A stretch of DNA of 32,057 nucleotides from CAZXNF01 sp050741255 (GCA_050741255.1 JBOIEQ010000037.1:1-32057); one strand, 5' to 3'. Counted from the first letter of the stretch, positions 7,453-15,862 are shown. Notes: generated by a model not told the origin, from the letters alone. Program-made: numbers and translations.

Positions 7453-8148
7453 CTACTCCGCCGCCAGCCGGTAGCCGACCCCTGCCTCCGTCAACAGGTA
7501 GCGAGGGCGCGCCGGATCCGCTTCCAGCTTGTGCCGCAGTTCCGCCATGTAGATGCGCAGGTAATGGTTCTGCTCGAGTTTGGACGGTCCCCACACCGCG
7601 TTGAGCAGATGCCGGTGGGTCAACACCTTGCCGGCGTGGCGCGTCAGTTCCGCGAGGAGCCGGTACTCCGTCGGCGTCAGGCGCACCTCGCGCCCGGCGG
7701 CAGTCACCTTGCGCTGCCCGAGGTCCACCTTGAGACCGCCCAGTTCGAAGACGGACTCGCCTTCGGTACCCGCGGTCGCCCGGTGCCGGAACGCGACGCG
7801 CAGCCGCGCCAGCAGTTCGCCCACGCCGAAGGGTTTGGTCACGTAGTCGTCGGCCCCGGCATCGAGCGCGGCGACCTTCTCTGTTTCCAGGCTGCGCGCC
7901 GACAGCACGATGATGGGCAGGGCGGACCAGGCACGCACCTGGCGCACCACCTCGAGGCCGTCGAGGTCGGGCAGTCCCAGGTCGACGATCAGCAGATCGG
8001 GCTTGTGGTTCGCCGCTTCCGACACGCCGAGCCGGCCCGTCTCCGCTTCCAGCACGCGGTAGCCGTTCGCTTCCAGCGTCGCGCGCAGGAAACGCCGGAT
8101 CTGCGGCTCGTCCTCGATCACCAGCACCGTCGCGGCGTGCTCCGTCAT
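7453..8148 (-). CDS. kdpE: KdpE response regulator (OmpR/PhoB family)
   Basis: The 231-residue protein has a receiver domain with acidic pair E12-D13, phospho-acceptor D56 (LLIVDLGLPD) and K105 (YVTKPF). A winged-helix DNA-binding domain follows (about 130-231) with LTPTEYRLLAEL and YIRIYMAELRHKLE-like sequence (here YLRIYMAEL). It is phosphorylated by KdpD and activates the kdp promoter when potassium is limiting or turgor changes. The start ATG at 8148 overlaps the kdpD stop as ATGA, so the two are translationally coupled. It is the last gene of the operon. The candidate KdpE box lies far upstream at 15803-15821. Confidence 0.97.
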   Translation of the reverse strand: MTEHAATVLVIEDEPQIRRFLRATLEANGYRVLEAETGRLGVSEAANHKPDLLIVDLGLPDLDGLEVVRQVRAWSALPIIVLSARSLETEKVAALDAGADDYVTKPFGVGELLARLRVAFRHRATAGTEGESVFELGGLKVDLGQRKVTAAGREVRLTPTEYRLLAELTRHAGKVLTHRHLLNAVWGPSKLEQNHYLRIYMAELRHKLEADPARPRYLLTEAGVGYRLAAE

Positions 8149-10889
8149 GCCGCCTCCGCTTCCGGCACCACCCCCGGCGGATTCTCCGCGGCGGGCAGCG
8201 TCACGGTGAACACGGCGCCGCCGTCTGGCGCGTTGGCCGCGGAAATGGTGCCGCCATGCGCCTCCACGATGGCGCGGCAGATCGTCAGCCCCAGCCCGGC
8301 GCCGCCGTGGGCGCTCTCGGGCTGGGCCCGGTAGAACTTCTCGAACACGTGCTGCGCCACCTCCGGCGGCAGCCCCGGCCCGAAATCGCGCACGCGCAGC
8401 GTGCACGACCGGCCGTCGTGCGCGGCCGTGATCTCGATCGGCGTGCCGGGAGGCGTGTAGCGGCAGGCGTTCTCGACGAGATTCATCAGCACCTGCTCGA
8501 TCAGCACGCCGTCGATACGCACCAGCGGCAATGTGCGCGGCACGTCCACGCGCACGCGGCGGCCTTCCAGCGGCTCGCGCAGCCGGCCCAGCACCGAACC
8601 GGCCAGTTCCTCCAGCACGTGCCATTGCAGATCGAGGTGGACCGCGCCGGATTCGAGCCGCGTCATGTCGAGCAGGTTGTTGACCACCCGCGTCATGCGG
8701 CGGGCCTCGTCGAGCACGGTTTGCGCCAGTTCGCGGCGGCTGGCTTCGGGCACATCCGTTCCGCCCTCGAGCAGCGCGCTGGACGAACCGGCGATCACCG
8801 CGAGCGGCGTGCGCAGATCGTGCGAGATCGCCGCCAGCAGCGAATTGCGCAGGCTTTCGGTCTCCGCCTTGGTCTGCGCACGGCGGGCATCCTCCACGGA
8901 CTGCACGCGCTGCAGGGCCAGCGCGATCTGGCCGGCGAAGGTCTCGAGCAGCCGCAACTGCTCGGGCAGAAAGACGCGGCGCGCGCTGGCGGGCAGCACG
9001 CCGAGTACCCCCAGCGCGCCAGCCGCCCCGGCGAGCGGCAGGTACAGGGCATCGCTGCCAGGCAGCGTGTCCGTATGCAGGCCGGCGGGCCGGCCGTGGT
9101 CGTAAACCCACTGCGCGATGCCGAGATCCGCGCCGTGCAGGGAACCGTGAATGCTGGTCTCGCGCGGATACCGCAGCTTGCCGTCGGCGTCGGGCAGCAG
9201 CACCACCGCCTGGCAATCGAAGACGGCCGTCACCTCGCGCACGCCGACGCGCAGGAGTACGTCCGCGTCCTGCGCGGTCGCAAGCTCGCGCACCATCGTG
9301 TAGAGCGCGGCGGTGCGCCGCTCGCGGTGTCCCGCCACCCGGGCCTGCAGCCGCACGCTCGCGGTCAGCGAGGAGATGACGAGCCCCACCACCAGCATCA
9401 CGGCGAAGGTGACGAGGTACTCGGTGTCGGAGACCGCGAAGGTCAGGTAAGGCGGCACGAAGAAGAAATCGAAACTCATCACGCTCAGCACGGAGGCGAG
9501 GACGGAAGGCCCGCGCCCGTAACGCACCGCGATCCACACCACGCCCAGCAGGTAGAGCATGACCAGATTGGTGAGCTGAAAATCATCGCGCAGCGGCCAG
9601 GCCAGCACCGTCGCGGCGACCGTGACGACGGCCGCCACCGCATAGCCCTTGCGGCGGCGCGCGAAGCCGCCCTGCTCGTCGAGCCCCAGATAGGCACTGC
9701 TGCGCGCGAGCACCTGCTGGCCGGGGAACGCGGCGGCACCGGCATCGGTGCTGATGACATGTACATCGATCTCGCCGCTGCCCTCGACCACCGCATCGAC
9801 GATGGAGCCGAACAGCCAGCGCCGCCAGCCGCGGCGGCGCGGCTTGCCGAGCACGATGCGGCTCACGTTGCGCGCCTGCGCGAGTTCCAGCACGTCGTCG
9901 CTGAAGCGCGCGGCCCCGGCGAGCGTCTGCGTTTCCGCCCCGAGCGATTCGGCCAGCTTCAGCGTGCGTGCGATCCGCTCGCGGTCCGCGGCGGGCAGGC
10001 GCACGAGCTCGGGCGTTTCGACATAGGCGACCAGCCATTCGGCCTTCAGCGCCGCGGCCATGCGGCGGCCCGCGCGCACCAGCCGCTCGCCATCCGCAGC
10101 CGGGCCGATGCAGACGAGGATGCGCTCCCGCACCGGCCAGGCGGCGTCGATCGCGTGGTCCTCGCGGTAGTCGCGCATCTGCGCATCCACCCGGTCGGCG
10201 GTGCGCCGCAGCGCAAGTTCGCGCAGCGCGATCAGGTTGCCCTTGCGGAAAAAGTTTTGTTCCGCCTGCCGCGCCTGGTGTGGCAGGTAGATCCTGCCCT
10301 CCCGCAGCCGTTCGAGCAGTTCATCCGGCGGCAGGTCGATAACCTCGACGTCGTCGGCGTTCTCGATGATGGTGTCCGGCACCGTCTCGCGCACCGCGAT
10401 ACCGGTGACCTGCTCGACCAGGTCATTGAGGCTTTCCAGGTGCTGGACGTTGACCGTGGTGTAGACGTCGATGCCGGCGTCGCGCAGTTCCTCGATGTCC
10501 TGCCAGCGTTTCGGATGGCGCGAACCCGGCGCGTTGGTGTGGGCGAGTTCATCGACGAGGATCAGCGCGGGACGGCGCCTGAGCGCGGCGTCGAGATCGA
10601 ATTCCGGCAGGCGCACGCCGCGGTCATCGGAGGCACGGCGCGGCAACACCTCGAGGCCCGCCAGCAGCGCCGTGGTCTCCGGCCGCACGTGAGCTTCTAT
10701 GTAGCCCGCCACCACGTCGAGGCCCTCCGCGCGCTGCTGCTGCGCCGCCTGCAGCATCGCGTAGGTCTTGCCGACGCCGGGCGCGGCGCCGAAAAAGACC
10801 TTCAGCCGCCCGCGGGCGGCACGCGCCTCGTCATCCCTGACCCGCGCAAGCAGGGCATCGGGGTCCGGACGGTCGTCAGTGGCATGCAT
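8145..10889 (-). CDS. kdpD: KdpD sensor histidine kinase
   Basis: The 914-residue protein has the full KdpD layout: an N-terminal KdpD domain with Walker A GAAPGVGKT at 34-42 and LVDELAHTNAPGSRH at 111-125; a universal-stress-like domain at about 255-380; four transmembrane segments between about 415 and 510 (including FFFVPPYLTF); a GAF domain at about 525-665; and a HisKA domain with SHDLRTPLAVI, phospho-acceptor His690. An HATPase domain follows (N box NLVENACRYTPPG, then DFGPGLP and GAGLGLTICRAIVEAHGG). It senses potassium and ionic stress and phosphorylates or dephosphorylates KdpE. The gene starts 28 bases after kdpC and overlaps kdpE by 4 bases. The ribosome binding site is weak. Confidence 0.97.
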   Translation of the reverse strand: MHATDDRPDPDALLARVRDDEARAARGRLKVFFGAAPGVGKTYAMLQAAQQQRAEGLDVVAGYIEAHVRPETTALLAGLEVLPRRASDDRGVRLPEFDLDAALRRRPALILVDELAHTNAPGSRHPKRWQDIEELRDAGIDVYTTVNVQHLESLNDLVEQVTGIAVRETVPDTIIENADDVEVIDLPPDELLERLREGRIYLPHQARQAEQNFFRKGNLIALRELALRRTADRVDAQMRDYREDHAIDAAWPVRERILVCIGPAADGERLVRAGRRMAAALKAEWLVAYVETPELVRLPAADRERIARTLKLAESLGAETQTLAGAARFSDDVLELAQARNVSRIVLGKPRRRGWRRWLFGSIVDAVVEGSGEIDVHVISTDAGAAAFPGQQVLARSSAYLGLDEQGGFARRRKGYAVAAVVTVAATVLAWPLRDDFQLTNLVMLYLLGVVWIAVRYGRGPSVLASVLSVMSFDFFFVPPYLTFAVSDTEYLVTFAVMLVVGLVISSLTASVRLQARVAGHRERRTAALYTMVRELATAQDADVLLRVGVREVTAVFDCQAVVLLPDADGKLRYPRETSIHGSLHGADLGIAQWVYDHGRPAGLHTDTLPGSDALYLPLAGAAGALGVLGVLPASARRVFLPEQLRLLETFAGQIALALQRVQSVEDARRAQTKAETESLRNSLLAAISHDLRTPLAVIAGSSSALLEGGTDVPEASRRELAQTVLDEARRMTRVVNNLLDMTRLESGAVHLDLQWHVLEELAGSVLGRLREPLEGRRVRVDVPRTLPLVRIDGVLIEQVLMNLVENACRYTPPGTPIEITAAHDGRSCTLRVRDFGPGLPPEVAQHVFEKFYRAQPESAHGGAGLGLTICRAIVEAHGGTISAANAPDGGAVFTVTLPAAENPPGVVPEAEAA

Positions 10890-10917
10890 CGGCTGCTATG
10901 GTGCCCGATTCGGGGGT

Positions 10918-11490
10918 TCATTTCAGAGTGGTCAGCGCCCGGTTGAGCGGCACGACGTTGACGCGCGGTTCGCCGAATATTCCCCATTGCCGGCCCTCGG
11001 TGTGCGCCGCGATCAGCGCCGTCACCCGTTCCAGCGGCACGCCGCGCGCACGCGCCACGCGCACCGCCTGGTAAGCAGCGGCGGCCGGCGAGATCTGCGG
11101 ATCGAGCCCGCTGGCGGAGGCGGTGACGAGATCGACCGGCACGGGCGCGCGATTGTCGGGATCGGCCGCGCGCAGCGACTTGATGCGGGCTTTCACGGCG
11201 TCTGTCAGCGCGGGATTGGTCGGCCCCTGGTTCGAGCCGGACGAGGCGGCAGCGTTATAGGGAAACGGGCCCGTGGCCGACGGCCGGCTCCAGAACACGC
11301 CGGGGTCGGCAAACTGCTGCCCGATCAGCGCCGAGGCCACGGCCTTGCCGTCCGCCACGATCAGACTGCCGTTGGCCTGCCCGGGAAACAGGAGTTGCGC
11401 GAGCCCGGTCACCAGCAGCGGGTAGGCGACGCCCGTCAGCAGCGTGAGCAGCGCGAGCAGGATCACCGCGGGTTTCAGTTGTTGCAGCAT
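10918..11490 (-). CDS. kdpC: KdpC, potassium-transporting ATPase subunit C
   Basis: The 190-residue protein starts at ATG 11490 with a strong ribosome binding site (GGAGAAGGAG). One N-terminal transmembrane helix (about residues 7-26, AVILLALLTLLTGVAYPLL) is followed by a periplasmic domain with family motifs: GQQFADPGVFWSRPSAT, YNAAASSGSNQGPTNP, PVDLVTASASGLDPQISP and RGVPLERVTALIAAHTEGR. KdpC stabilises the KdpFABC complex and affects potassium affinity. The gene is separated from kdpB by a 45-codon frame described below, and from kdpD by 28 bases. Confidence 0.97.
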   Translation of the reverse strand: MLQQLKPAVILLALLTLLTGVAYPLLVTGLAQLLFPGQANGSLIVADGKAVASALIGQQFADPGVFWSRPSATGPFPYNAAASSGSNQGPTNPALTDAVKARIKSLRAADPDNRAPVPVDLVTASASGLDPQISPAAAAYQAVRVARARGVPLERVTALIAAHTEGRQWGIFGEPRVNVVPLNRALTTLK

Positions 11491-11506
11491 GGCCACTCCT
11501 TCTCCG

Positions 11507-11644
11507 TCACCAGCCGAACAGCTCGGCCAGCAGGTAAATGACGACGACCGGCCCGAACACGGCGGCCAGCGGAACCAGCACGAACATCCAGTCGCCGTGT
11601 CCCGGTCGTTCGCGCCTGTTGGCCCGCCCATCCGTCGCGCGCAT
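11507..11644 (-). CDS. Small single-pass membrane protein between kdpB and kdpC (45 aa)
   Basis: An intact 45-codon frame fills the gap between kdpB and kdpC. Its ATG (11644) begins one base after the kdpB stop (TGA-G-ATG), and its TGA ends 16 bases before kdpC, so coupling is very tight. The peptide has a basic, polar N-terminus (MRATDGRANRRERPGHGDW) and one hydrophobic helix at about 20-42 (MFVLVPLAAVF, then GPVVVIYLLAELF), which the positive-inside rule places with its N-terminus in the cytoplasm. It resembles neither KdpF nor KdpC. A role as an accessory subunit of the Kdp pump is suggested by position only. A non-coding spacer would not be expected to hold an intact transmembrane frame with this spacing. 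Confidence 0.6.
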   Translation of the reverse strand: MRATDGRANRRERPGHGDWMFVLVPLAAVFGPVVVIYLLAELFGW

Positions 11645-11645
11645 C

Positions 11646-13718
11646 TCAGGCCGCCCCCAGCGCAACGAGCACCAGATCGATCAGCTTGATACCGACAAAG
11701 GGCACGATCAGGCCGCCCACGCCGTAGATGAGCAGGTTGTTGCGCAGCAATGCGGCCGCACCCACCGGCTGGTAGCGCACGCCCCGCAGCGCGAGCGGGA
11801 TCAGCGCGACGATGACGAGCGCGTTGAAGATCACCGCCGAGAGGATCGCGCTCGCCGGGCTCGCGAGTTGCATCACGTTGAGCGCGTTGAGCGCCGGGTA
11901 GGTGGTGGCGAAGGCCGCCGGGATGATCGCGAAATACTTGGCCACGTCGTTCGCGATGCTGAACGTCGTCAGCGCCCCGCGCGTCATCAGCATCTGCTTG
12001 CCGGTCTCGACGATTTCGATCAGCTTGGTCGGATTGGAATCGAGGTCGACCATGTTGCCGGCCTCCTTCGCCGCCTGCGTGCCGCTGTTCATCGCGACCG
12101 CGACGTCGGCCTGCGCGAGCGCCGGCGCGTCGTTGGTGCCGTCGCCCGTCATCGCGACCATGCGGCCGGCCGCCTGCTGGTCGCGGATCAGCTTCAACTT
12201 GGCCTCGGGCGTCGCCTCGGCGAGGAAATCATCCACGCCTGCCTCGGCGGCGATCGCGGCGGCAGTCAGACGGTTGTCCCCGGTGATCATCACCGTGCGG
12301 ATGCCCATGCGGCGCAGTTCCGCGAAACGCTCCCGGATGCCGCCCTTGACGATGTCCTTGAGCTCGATCACGCCGAGCACGCGCCCGCCGTCGGCCACCA
12401 CCAGCGGCGTGCTGCCGCGGCGGGCGACCGTTTCGACCAGTTGGGTCACTTCGCGCGGAAACGCCTGGCCGCGGGCTTCGACGTAGGAACGGATGGCGTC
12501 CGCCGCGCCCTTGCGGACCTCGCGTCCGGGCAGGTTGACGCCGCTCATGCGCGTCTGCGCGCTGAACGGCACGAAGGTCGCGCCGAGTGCGGCGAGGTCG
12601 CGTTCGCGCAGGCCGAATTTCTGCTTCGCCAGCACGACGATGCTGCGGCCCTCCGGCGTCTCGTCCGGCAGCGACGACAGTTGCGCCGCGTCCGCCAGCG
12701 CTTCCACGGTGACACCCGCCGCCGGCAACAAGCTTGTCGCTTGTCGATTTCCGAGCGTGATGGTGCCGGTCTTGTCGAGCAGCAGCACGTCCACGTCGCC
12801 GGCGGCCTCGACCGCCCGGCCGGAAGTCGCGACCACGTTCTTCTGCATCATGCGACCCATGCCCGCGACACCGATCGCCGACAGCAGGCCGCCGATGGTG
12901 GTCGGGATGAGGCACACGAGCAGCGCGACCAGCACCGTGATCGTCACCGGGCTGCCGGCGCCCGCGGTCTGCACGGCGTAGATCGAGAACGGCAGCAACG
13001 TGACGGTGGCCAGCAGAAACACCAGCGTGAAGGCGACGAGCAGGATCGTCAGCGCGATCTCGTTGGGCGTCTTGCGGCGCTTCGCGCCCTCCACCATCGC
13101 GATCATGCGGTCGAGAAAGGTCTCGCCCGGATCGACGGTGATGCGGACCACGAGCCAGTCGGACAGCACGCGCGTGCCGCCGGTCACGGCGCTGAAGTCG
13201 CCGCCCGCCTCGCGGATGACCGGCGCGCTCTCGCCGGTGATCGCGGATTCGTCGACCGAAGCCACGCCCTCGATCACCTCGCCGTCGCCCGGCAGGACGT
13301 CACCCGCCTCGACCAGCACCACGTCGCCGCGCCGCAGAGCCGCGCTCGACGACGGACGCCACGTTGAGCCGTGGCGCGGTTCCGCAAGCTGCTTGGCAAC
13401 CACGTCACGCCGCGCGCTTTTGAGCGCCGCGGCCTGCGCCTTGCTGCGCCCTTCCGCCACGGCCTCCGCGAAGTTCGCGAACAGCACCGTGAACCACAGC
13501 CACAGCGTGATGGCGAGGATGAAGCCCGACGGCGCCTCGCCCGCGCCCGTCAGCGCCTGCACGAACAGCGCGGTCGTCAGCAGGCTGCCGAGGTAAACCA
13601 CGAACATGACCGGGTTGCGCCACTGGTGCTGGGGCGCCAGTTTGCGCAGCGCGTCGAGAAACGCCGCACGCAGGCTGGCGGCGTCGAGCGCGGAATAGAC
13701 GAGGGCTTTGGCGGTCAT
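11646..13718 (-). CDS. kdpB: KdpB, P-type potassium-transporting ATPase catalytic subunit
   Basis: The 690-residue P-type ATPase has the actuator motif TGES at 161-164, the phosphorylation motif DKTGTI with D315, the nucleotide-binding region (KGAADAIRSYVEARG) and the hinge GDGTNDAPALAQADVAVAM. Transmembrane helices lie near 35-85, 220-285 and the C-terminal 560-690. It hydrolyses ATP to drive potassium uptake through KdpA. The Ser of TGES is the residue reported to be phosphorylated for inhibition in E. coli KdpB, so that control could exist here. The length is normal. It starts 25 bases after kdpA with CAGGAAG as ribosome binding site. Confidence 0.98.
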   Translation of the reverse strand: MTAKALVYSALDAASLRAAFLDALRKLAPQHQWRNPVMFVVYLGSLLTTALFVQALTGAGEAPSGFILAITLWLWFTVLFANFAEAVAEGRSKAQAAALKSARRDVVAKQLAEPRHGSTWRPSSSAALRRGDVVLVEAGDVLPGDGEVIEGVASVDESAITGESAPVIREAGGDFSAVTGGTRVLSDWLVVRITVDPGETFLDRMIAMVEGAKRRKTPNEIALTILLVAFTLVFLLATVTLLPFSIYAVQTAGAGSPVTITVLVALLVCLIPTTIGGLLSAIGVAGMGRMMQKNVVATSGRAVEAAGDVDVLLLDKTGTITLGNRQATSLLPAAGVTVEALADAAQLSSLPDETPEGRSIVVLAKQKFGLRERDLAALGATFVPFSAQTRMSGVNLPGREVRKGAADAIRSYVEARGQAFPREVTQLVETVARRGSTPLVVADGGRVLGVIELKDIVKGGIRERFAELRRMGIRTVMITGDNRLTAAAIAAEAGVDDFLAEATPEAKLKLIRDQQAAGRMVAMTGDGTNDAPALAQADVAVAMNSGTQAAKEAGNMVDLDSNPTKLIEIVETGKQMLMTRGALTTFSIANDVAKYFAIIPAAFATTYPALNALNVMQLASPASAILSAVIFNALVIVALIPLALRGVRYQPVGAAALLRNNLLIYGVGGLIVPFVGIKLIDLVLVALGAA

Positions 13719-13743
13719 GGGATGCTTCCTGTGGGTCCTGCGC

Positions 13744-15552
13744 TCAGCGCGCGCCGGTCATGAGCAGGTGCTCGACGATGGGGCCGAGCGCGAGCGCGGG
13801 GATGAAGGTCAGCGCCCCCACCACGATCACCGTGCCGATCAGCAGCGCGACGAACAGCGGCGTGTGCGTGGGCAGCGTGCCGGCGCCCGCGGGAATGCGT
13901 TTCTTTGCGGCGAGCGCGCCGGCGATGGCGAGCGTGGGGATCGCCAGCCAGTAGCGCGCGAACAGCATCGCGAAGCCGAGCAGCGTGTTGTAGAACGGCG
14001 TGTTGGCGGACAGGCCCGCGAAGGCGCTGCCGTTGTTGTTGCCCGCCGAGGAGAACGCGTAGAGGATCTCGCTGAAGCCGTGCGCGCCGGGATTCGCGAT
14101 GCCGGCCCTGCCGGGATCGACGAGCACCGCGACCGCGGTACCTGCCAGCACGCAAAGCGGCGGCACGAGGACGATCACGGCGGCCATCTTCATCTCGAAG
14201 GCCTCGATCTTCTTGCCGAGGTACTCCGGCGTGCGGCCGATCATGAGTCCCGCGACGAACACGGCCACGATCGCGAACACCAGCATGCCGTAAAGGCCGG
14301 AGCCGACGCCGCCGAAGATCACTTCACCCAACTGCGTGAGCCACATCGGCACCATCCCGCCGAGGGGCGTAAAGGAATCATGCATGGCGTTGACCGAGCC
14401 GTTCGAGGCGGCGGTGGTTGCGGTCGCCCACAGGGCGGAGTTCGCGATGCCGAAGCGCGCTTCCTTGCCTTCCATGTTGCCGCCCGCCTGGGCCTCGGCG
14501 GCTGCCTGGTCCACCCCCAGCGCGGCGAGCGCGGGATTGCCCGCCTGCTCGGCGGTGACGCACACCGCGAGCAACGCGGCGAACACCACCGTCATCGCCG
14601 CGAGCACGGCCCAGCCCTGCCGCGGGTCGCCCACCATGGCGCCGAAGGTGTAGCAGAGCGCCGCCGGAATCAGCAGGATCGCCAGCAGTTCCAGAAAGTT
14701 GGACAGCGGCGTCGGGTTCTCCAGCGGGTGCGCGGAGTTGACGTTGAAGAAGCCGCCGCCGTTGGTGCCGAGCTGCTTGATCGCCACCTGCGAGGCCGCG
14801 GGACCCACGGCGATCACCTGCTCGGTGGCCGTCGCCGTTTCCATGACCGGCTTGCCGTCCGCGCCTTCGACGGGCTTGCCGTCCGCGCCAGGCGCGGGCT
14901 GCTCGTAGGTGACGGGCTCGGGCAAGGGCACCGTGTGCGCGGCGCTGAAGGTCTGCACGACGCCCTGGCTCACGAGCGCCAGCGCCAGCACGATCGCCAG
15001 CGGCAGCAGGATGTAGAGCACGCTGCGCGTCGTATCGACCCAGAAATTGCCGATCGTCTCCGCCTTCTCCAGGACGAACGCGCGGACCAGGGCCACCAGC
15101 GTCGCCATCCCGGTCGCAGCCGACACGAAATTCTGCACGGTCAGCGCGAGCATCTGCGTGAGGTAACTCATCGTGACTTCGCCGCCGTAGCCCTGCCAGT
15201 TGGTGTTGGTGGCGAAGCTCACCGCGGTGTTGAAGGCCGAATCCGGTGACACCGCGCCCAGCGCCAGCGGATTGAGCGGCAGGTCCGCCTGCAGCCGCTG
15301 CAGCGCGAACACGACGAGCGCGCCCAGCAGGTTGAACGCGAGCATCGCAAGCGCGTATTCCGTCCAGCGCATGCCGGCATCGGCCTTTACGCCGCACAGG
15401 CGGTAGATCGCCCGCTCCAGCGGTCCCAGCACCCTGCCGGCGAGCACCGCCCGTCCCGCGTACACGCGTGCCATGTAGGCGCCGAGCGGCTTCGCCAGCG
15501 CGAGCAGCACCGCGAGGTAGACGACGATCTGCATCCAGCCCTGGGCACCCAT
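13744..15552 (-). CDS. kdpA: KdpA, potassium channel-like subunit
   Basis: The 602-residue integral membrane protein opens with the typical KdpA N-terminus (YLAVLLALAKPLGAYMARVY). The selectivity-filter-like segments are visible: SFATNTNWQGYGGE, QLGTNGGGFFNVNSAHPLENP-type sequence, and SSAGNNNGSAFAGL near the C-terminal end. KdpA is related to Trk/Ktr potassium channels and carries the high-affinity potassium site. An insertion of about 20 residues rich in repeated DGKPV(E/M) units (around 225-250, GADGKPVEGADGKPV) looks like a tandem duplication in a periplasmic or loop region. The start overlaps the kdpF stop (TGATG). Confidence 0.98.
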   Translation of the reverse strand: MGAQGWMQIVVYLAVLLALAKPLGAYMARVYAGRAVLAGRVLGPLERAIYRLCGVKADAGMRWTEYALAMLAFNLLGALVVFALQRLQADLPLNPLALGAVSPDSAFNTAVSFATNTNWQGYGGEVTMSYLTQMLALTVQNFVSAATGMATLVALVRAFVLEKAETIGNFWVDTTRSVLYILLPLAIVLALALVSQGVVQTFSAAHTVPLPEPVTYEQPAPGADGKPVEGADGKPVMETATATEQVIAVGPAASQVAIKQLGTNGGGFFNVNSAHPLENPTPLSNFLELLAILLIPAALCYTFGAMVGDPRQGWAVLAAMTVVFAALLAVCVTAEQAGNPALAALGVDQAAAEAQAGGNMEGKEARFGIANSALWATATTAASNGSVNAMHDSFTPLGGMVPMWLTQLGEVIFGGVGSGLYGMLVFAIVAVFVAGLMIGRTPEYLGKKIEAFEMKMAAVIVLVPPLCVLAGTAVAVLVDPGRAGIANPGAHGFSEILYAFSSAGNNNGSAFAGLSANTPFYNTLLGFAMLFARYWLAIPTLAIAGALAAKKRIPAGAGTLPTHTPLFVALLIGTVIVVGALTFIPALALGPIVEHLLMTGAR

Positions 15553-15641
15553 CAGAAGCGCTCCGGCCAGAACAGCGCGGCGACGAGATAGACGAACACG
15601 CCGAGCGCCAGCGCGCCGCTGATGTAGTAGAAGAGCGTCAT
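15552..15641 (-). CDS. kdpF: KdpF, small stabilising subunit (29 aa)
   Basis: The 29-residue single-helix peptide begins MTLFYYISGALALGVF and ends YLVAALFWPERF. The YLV-AL-PERF ending is the KdpF hallmark. It stabilises the KdpABC complex in the inner membrane. Its ATG (15641) overlaps the stop of the preceding 30-aa frame as ATGA, and its own stop shares a base with the kdpA start (TGATG). Confidence 0.93.
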   Translation of the reverse strand: MTLFYYISGALALGVFVYLVAALFWPERF

Positions 15642-15730
15642 TGCGGCCCCCGCAATCGCTCGCAGAACCACACGAGCCCCGCGCTCGCCGCGAAGAAGCC
15701 TGCGATCAAGGCCAGGAAGAGCAGATCCAT
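15638..15730 (-). CDS. Small membrane peptide heading the kdp operon (30 aa)
   Basis: A 30-codon frame from ATG 15730 to TGA 15638 encodes one hydrophobic helix (MDLLFLALIAGFFAASAGLV, residues 1-20) and a short polar tail (WFCERLRGPQ). TGGAG lies about 8 bases before the start, and its stop overlaps the kdpF start as ATGA. Short frames of this type (a Phe/Ala-rich helix followed by a Cys-x-Arg-Leu-like tail) occur before kdpF in other kdp operons and are usually left unannotated. Function is unknown; by position it is a candidate extra Kdp subunit or a translational leader. Confidence 0.65.
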   Translation of the reverse strand: MDLLFLALIAGFFAASAGLVWFCERLRGPQ

Positions 15731-15750
15731 CGGTGTCTCCAGGTAAGGTC

Positions 15751-15771
15751 CACACGATAGGCATTCGTGTG
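15751..15771. promoter_or_regulatory. Dyad symmetry upstream of the kdp operon
   Basis: There are perfect 7-bp arms CACACGA and TCGTGTG with a 7-base spacer, centred about 31 bases before the start of the first kdp-operon frame. On the minus strand the spacer and right arm include TATCGT, a possible -10. The dyad could therefore be an operator overlapping the promoter or a 5' UTR stem. The binding protein is unknown. Confidence 0.4.
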
Positions 15772-15802
15772 AAAACCCCGGATAAAAACGGGGCCGGGAG
15801 AT

Positions 15803-15821
15803 GTAAAAAAGACGTAAAAAA
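15803..15821 (-). promoter_or_regulatory. Candidate KdpE box
   Basis: Two copies of TTTTTTAC on the minus strand (GTAAAAAA at 15803-15810 and 15814-15821 on the plus strand) are exactly 11 bp apart, one helical turn. This is the direct-repeat layout bound by OmpR/PhoB-family dimers. The T-rich sequence ending in TTTTTTAC resembles the KdpE site of E. coli kdpFABC (TTTTTTTACACC core). It lies 73-91 bases upstream of the first operon ATG. It overlaps the T-tract of the upstream terminator, so the T-run may serve two purposes. Confidence 0.5.
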
Positions 15822-15842
15822 AGCGCGGGAGTCCGCGCTTTT
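15815..15842 (-). terminator. Intrinsic terminator of the Bug receptor gene at 15890-16876
   Basis: Minus-strand RNA folds as AAAAGCGCGG, loop ACTC, CCGCGCTTTT: an 8-bp GC-rich stem extended by A-T pairs and followed by a run of seven T. It lies about 50 bases after the stop of the upstream Bug gene and before the kdp promoter, so it insulates the two units. Confidence 0.85.
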
Positions 15843-15862
15843 CATGGATGAAGGGTCACTTA

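Noticed and set aside
8256..10946. Plus-strand open frame of 896 codons opposite kdpD
   Set aside because: It is antisense to a complete KdpD with all kinase motifs, and its own translation is low complexity and unlike any family.
11538..13367. Plus-strand open frame of 609 codons opposite kdpB
   Set aside because: It is composed almost entirely of His, Arg, Asp and Gln, as expected for the reverse frame of a GC-rich gene. KdpB is certain.
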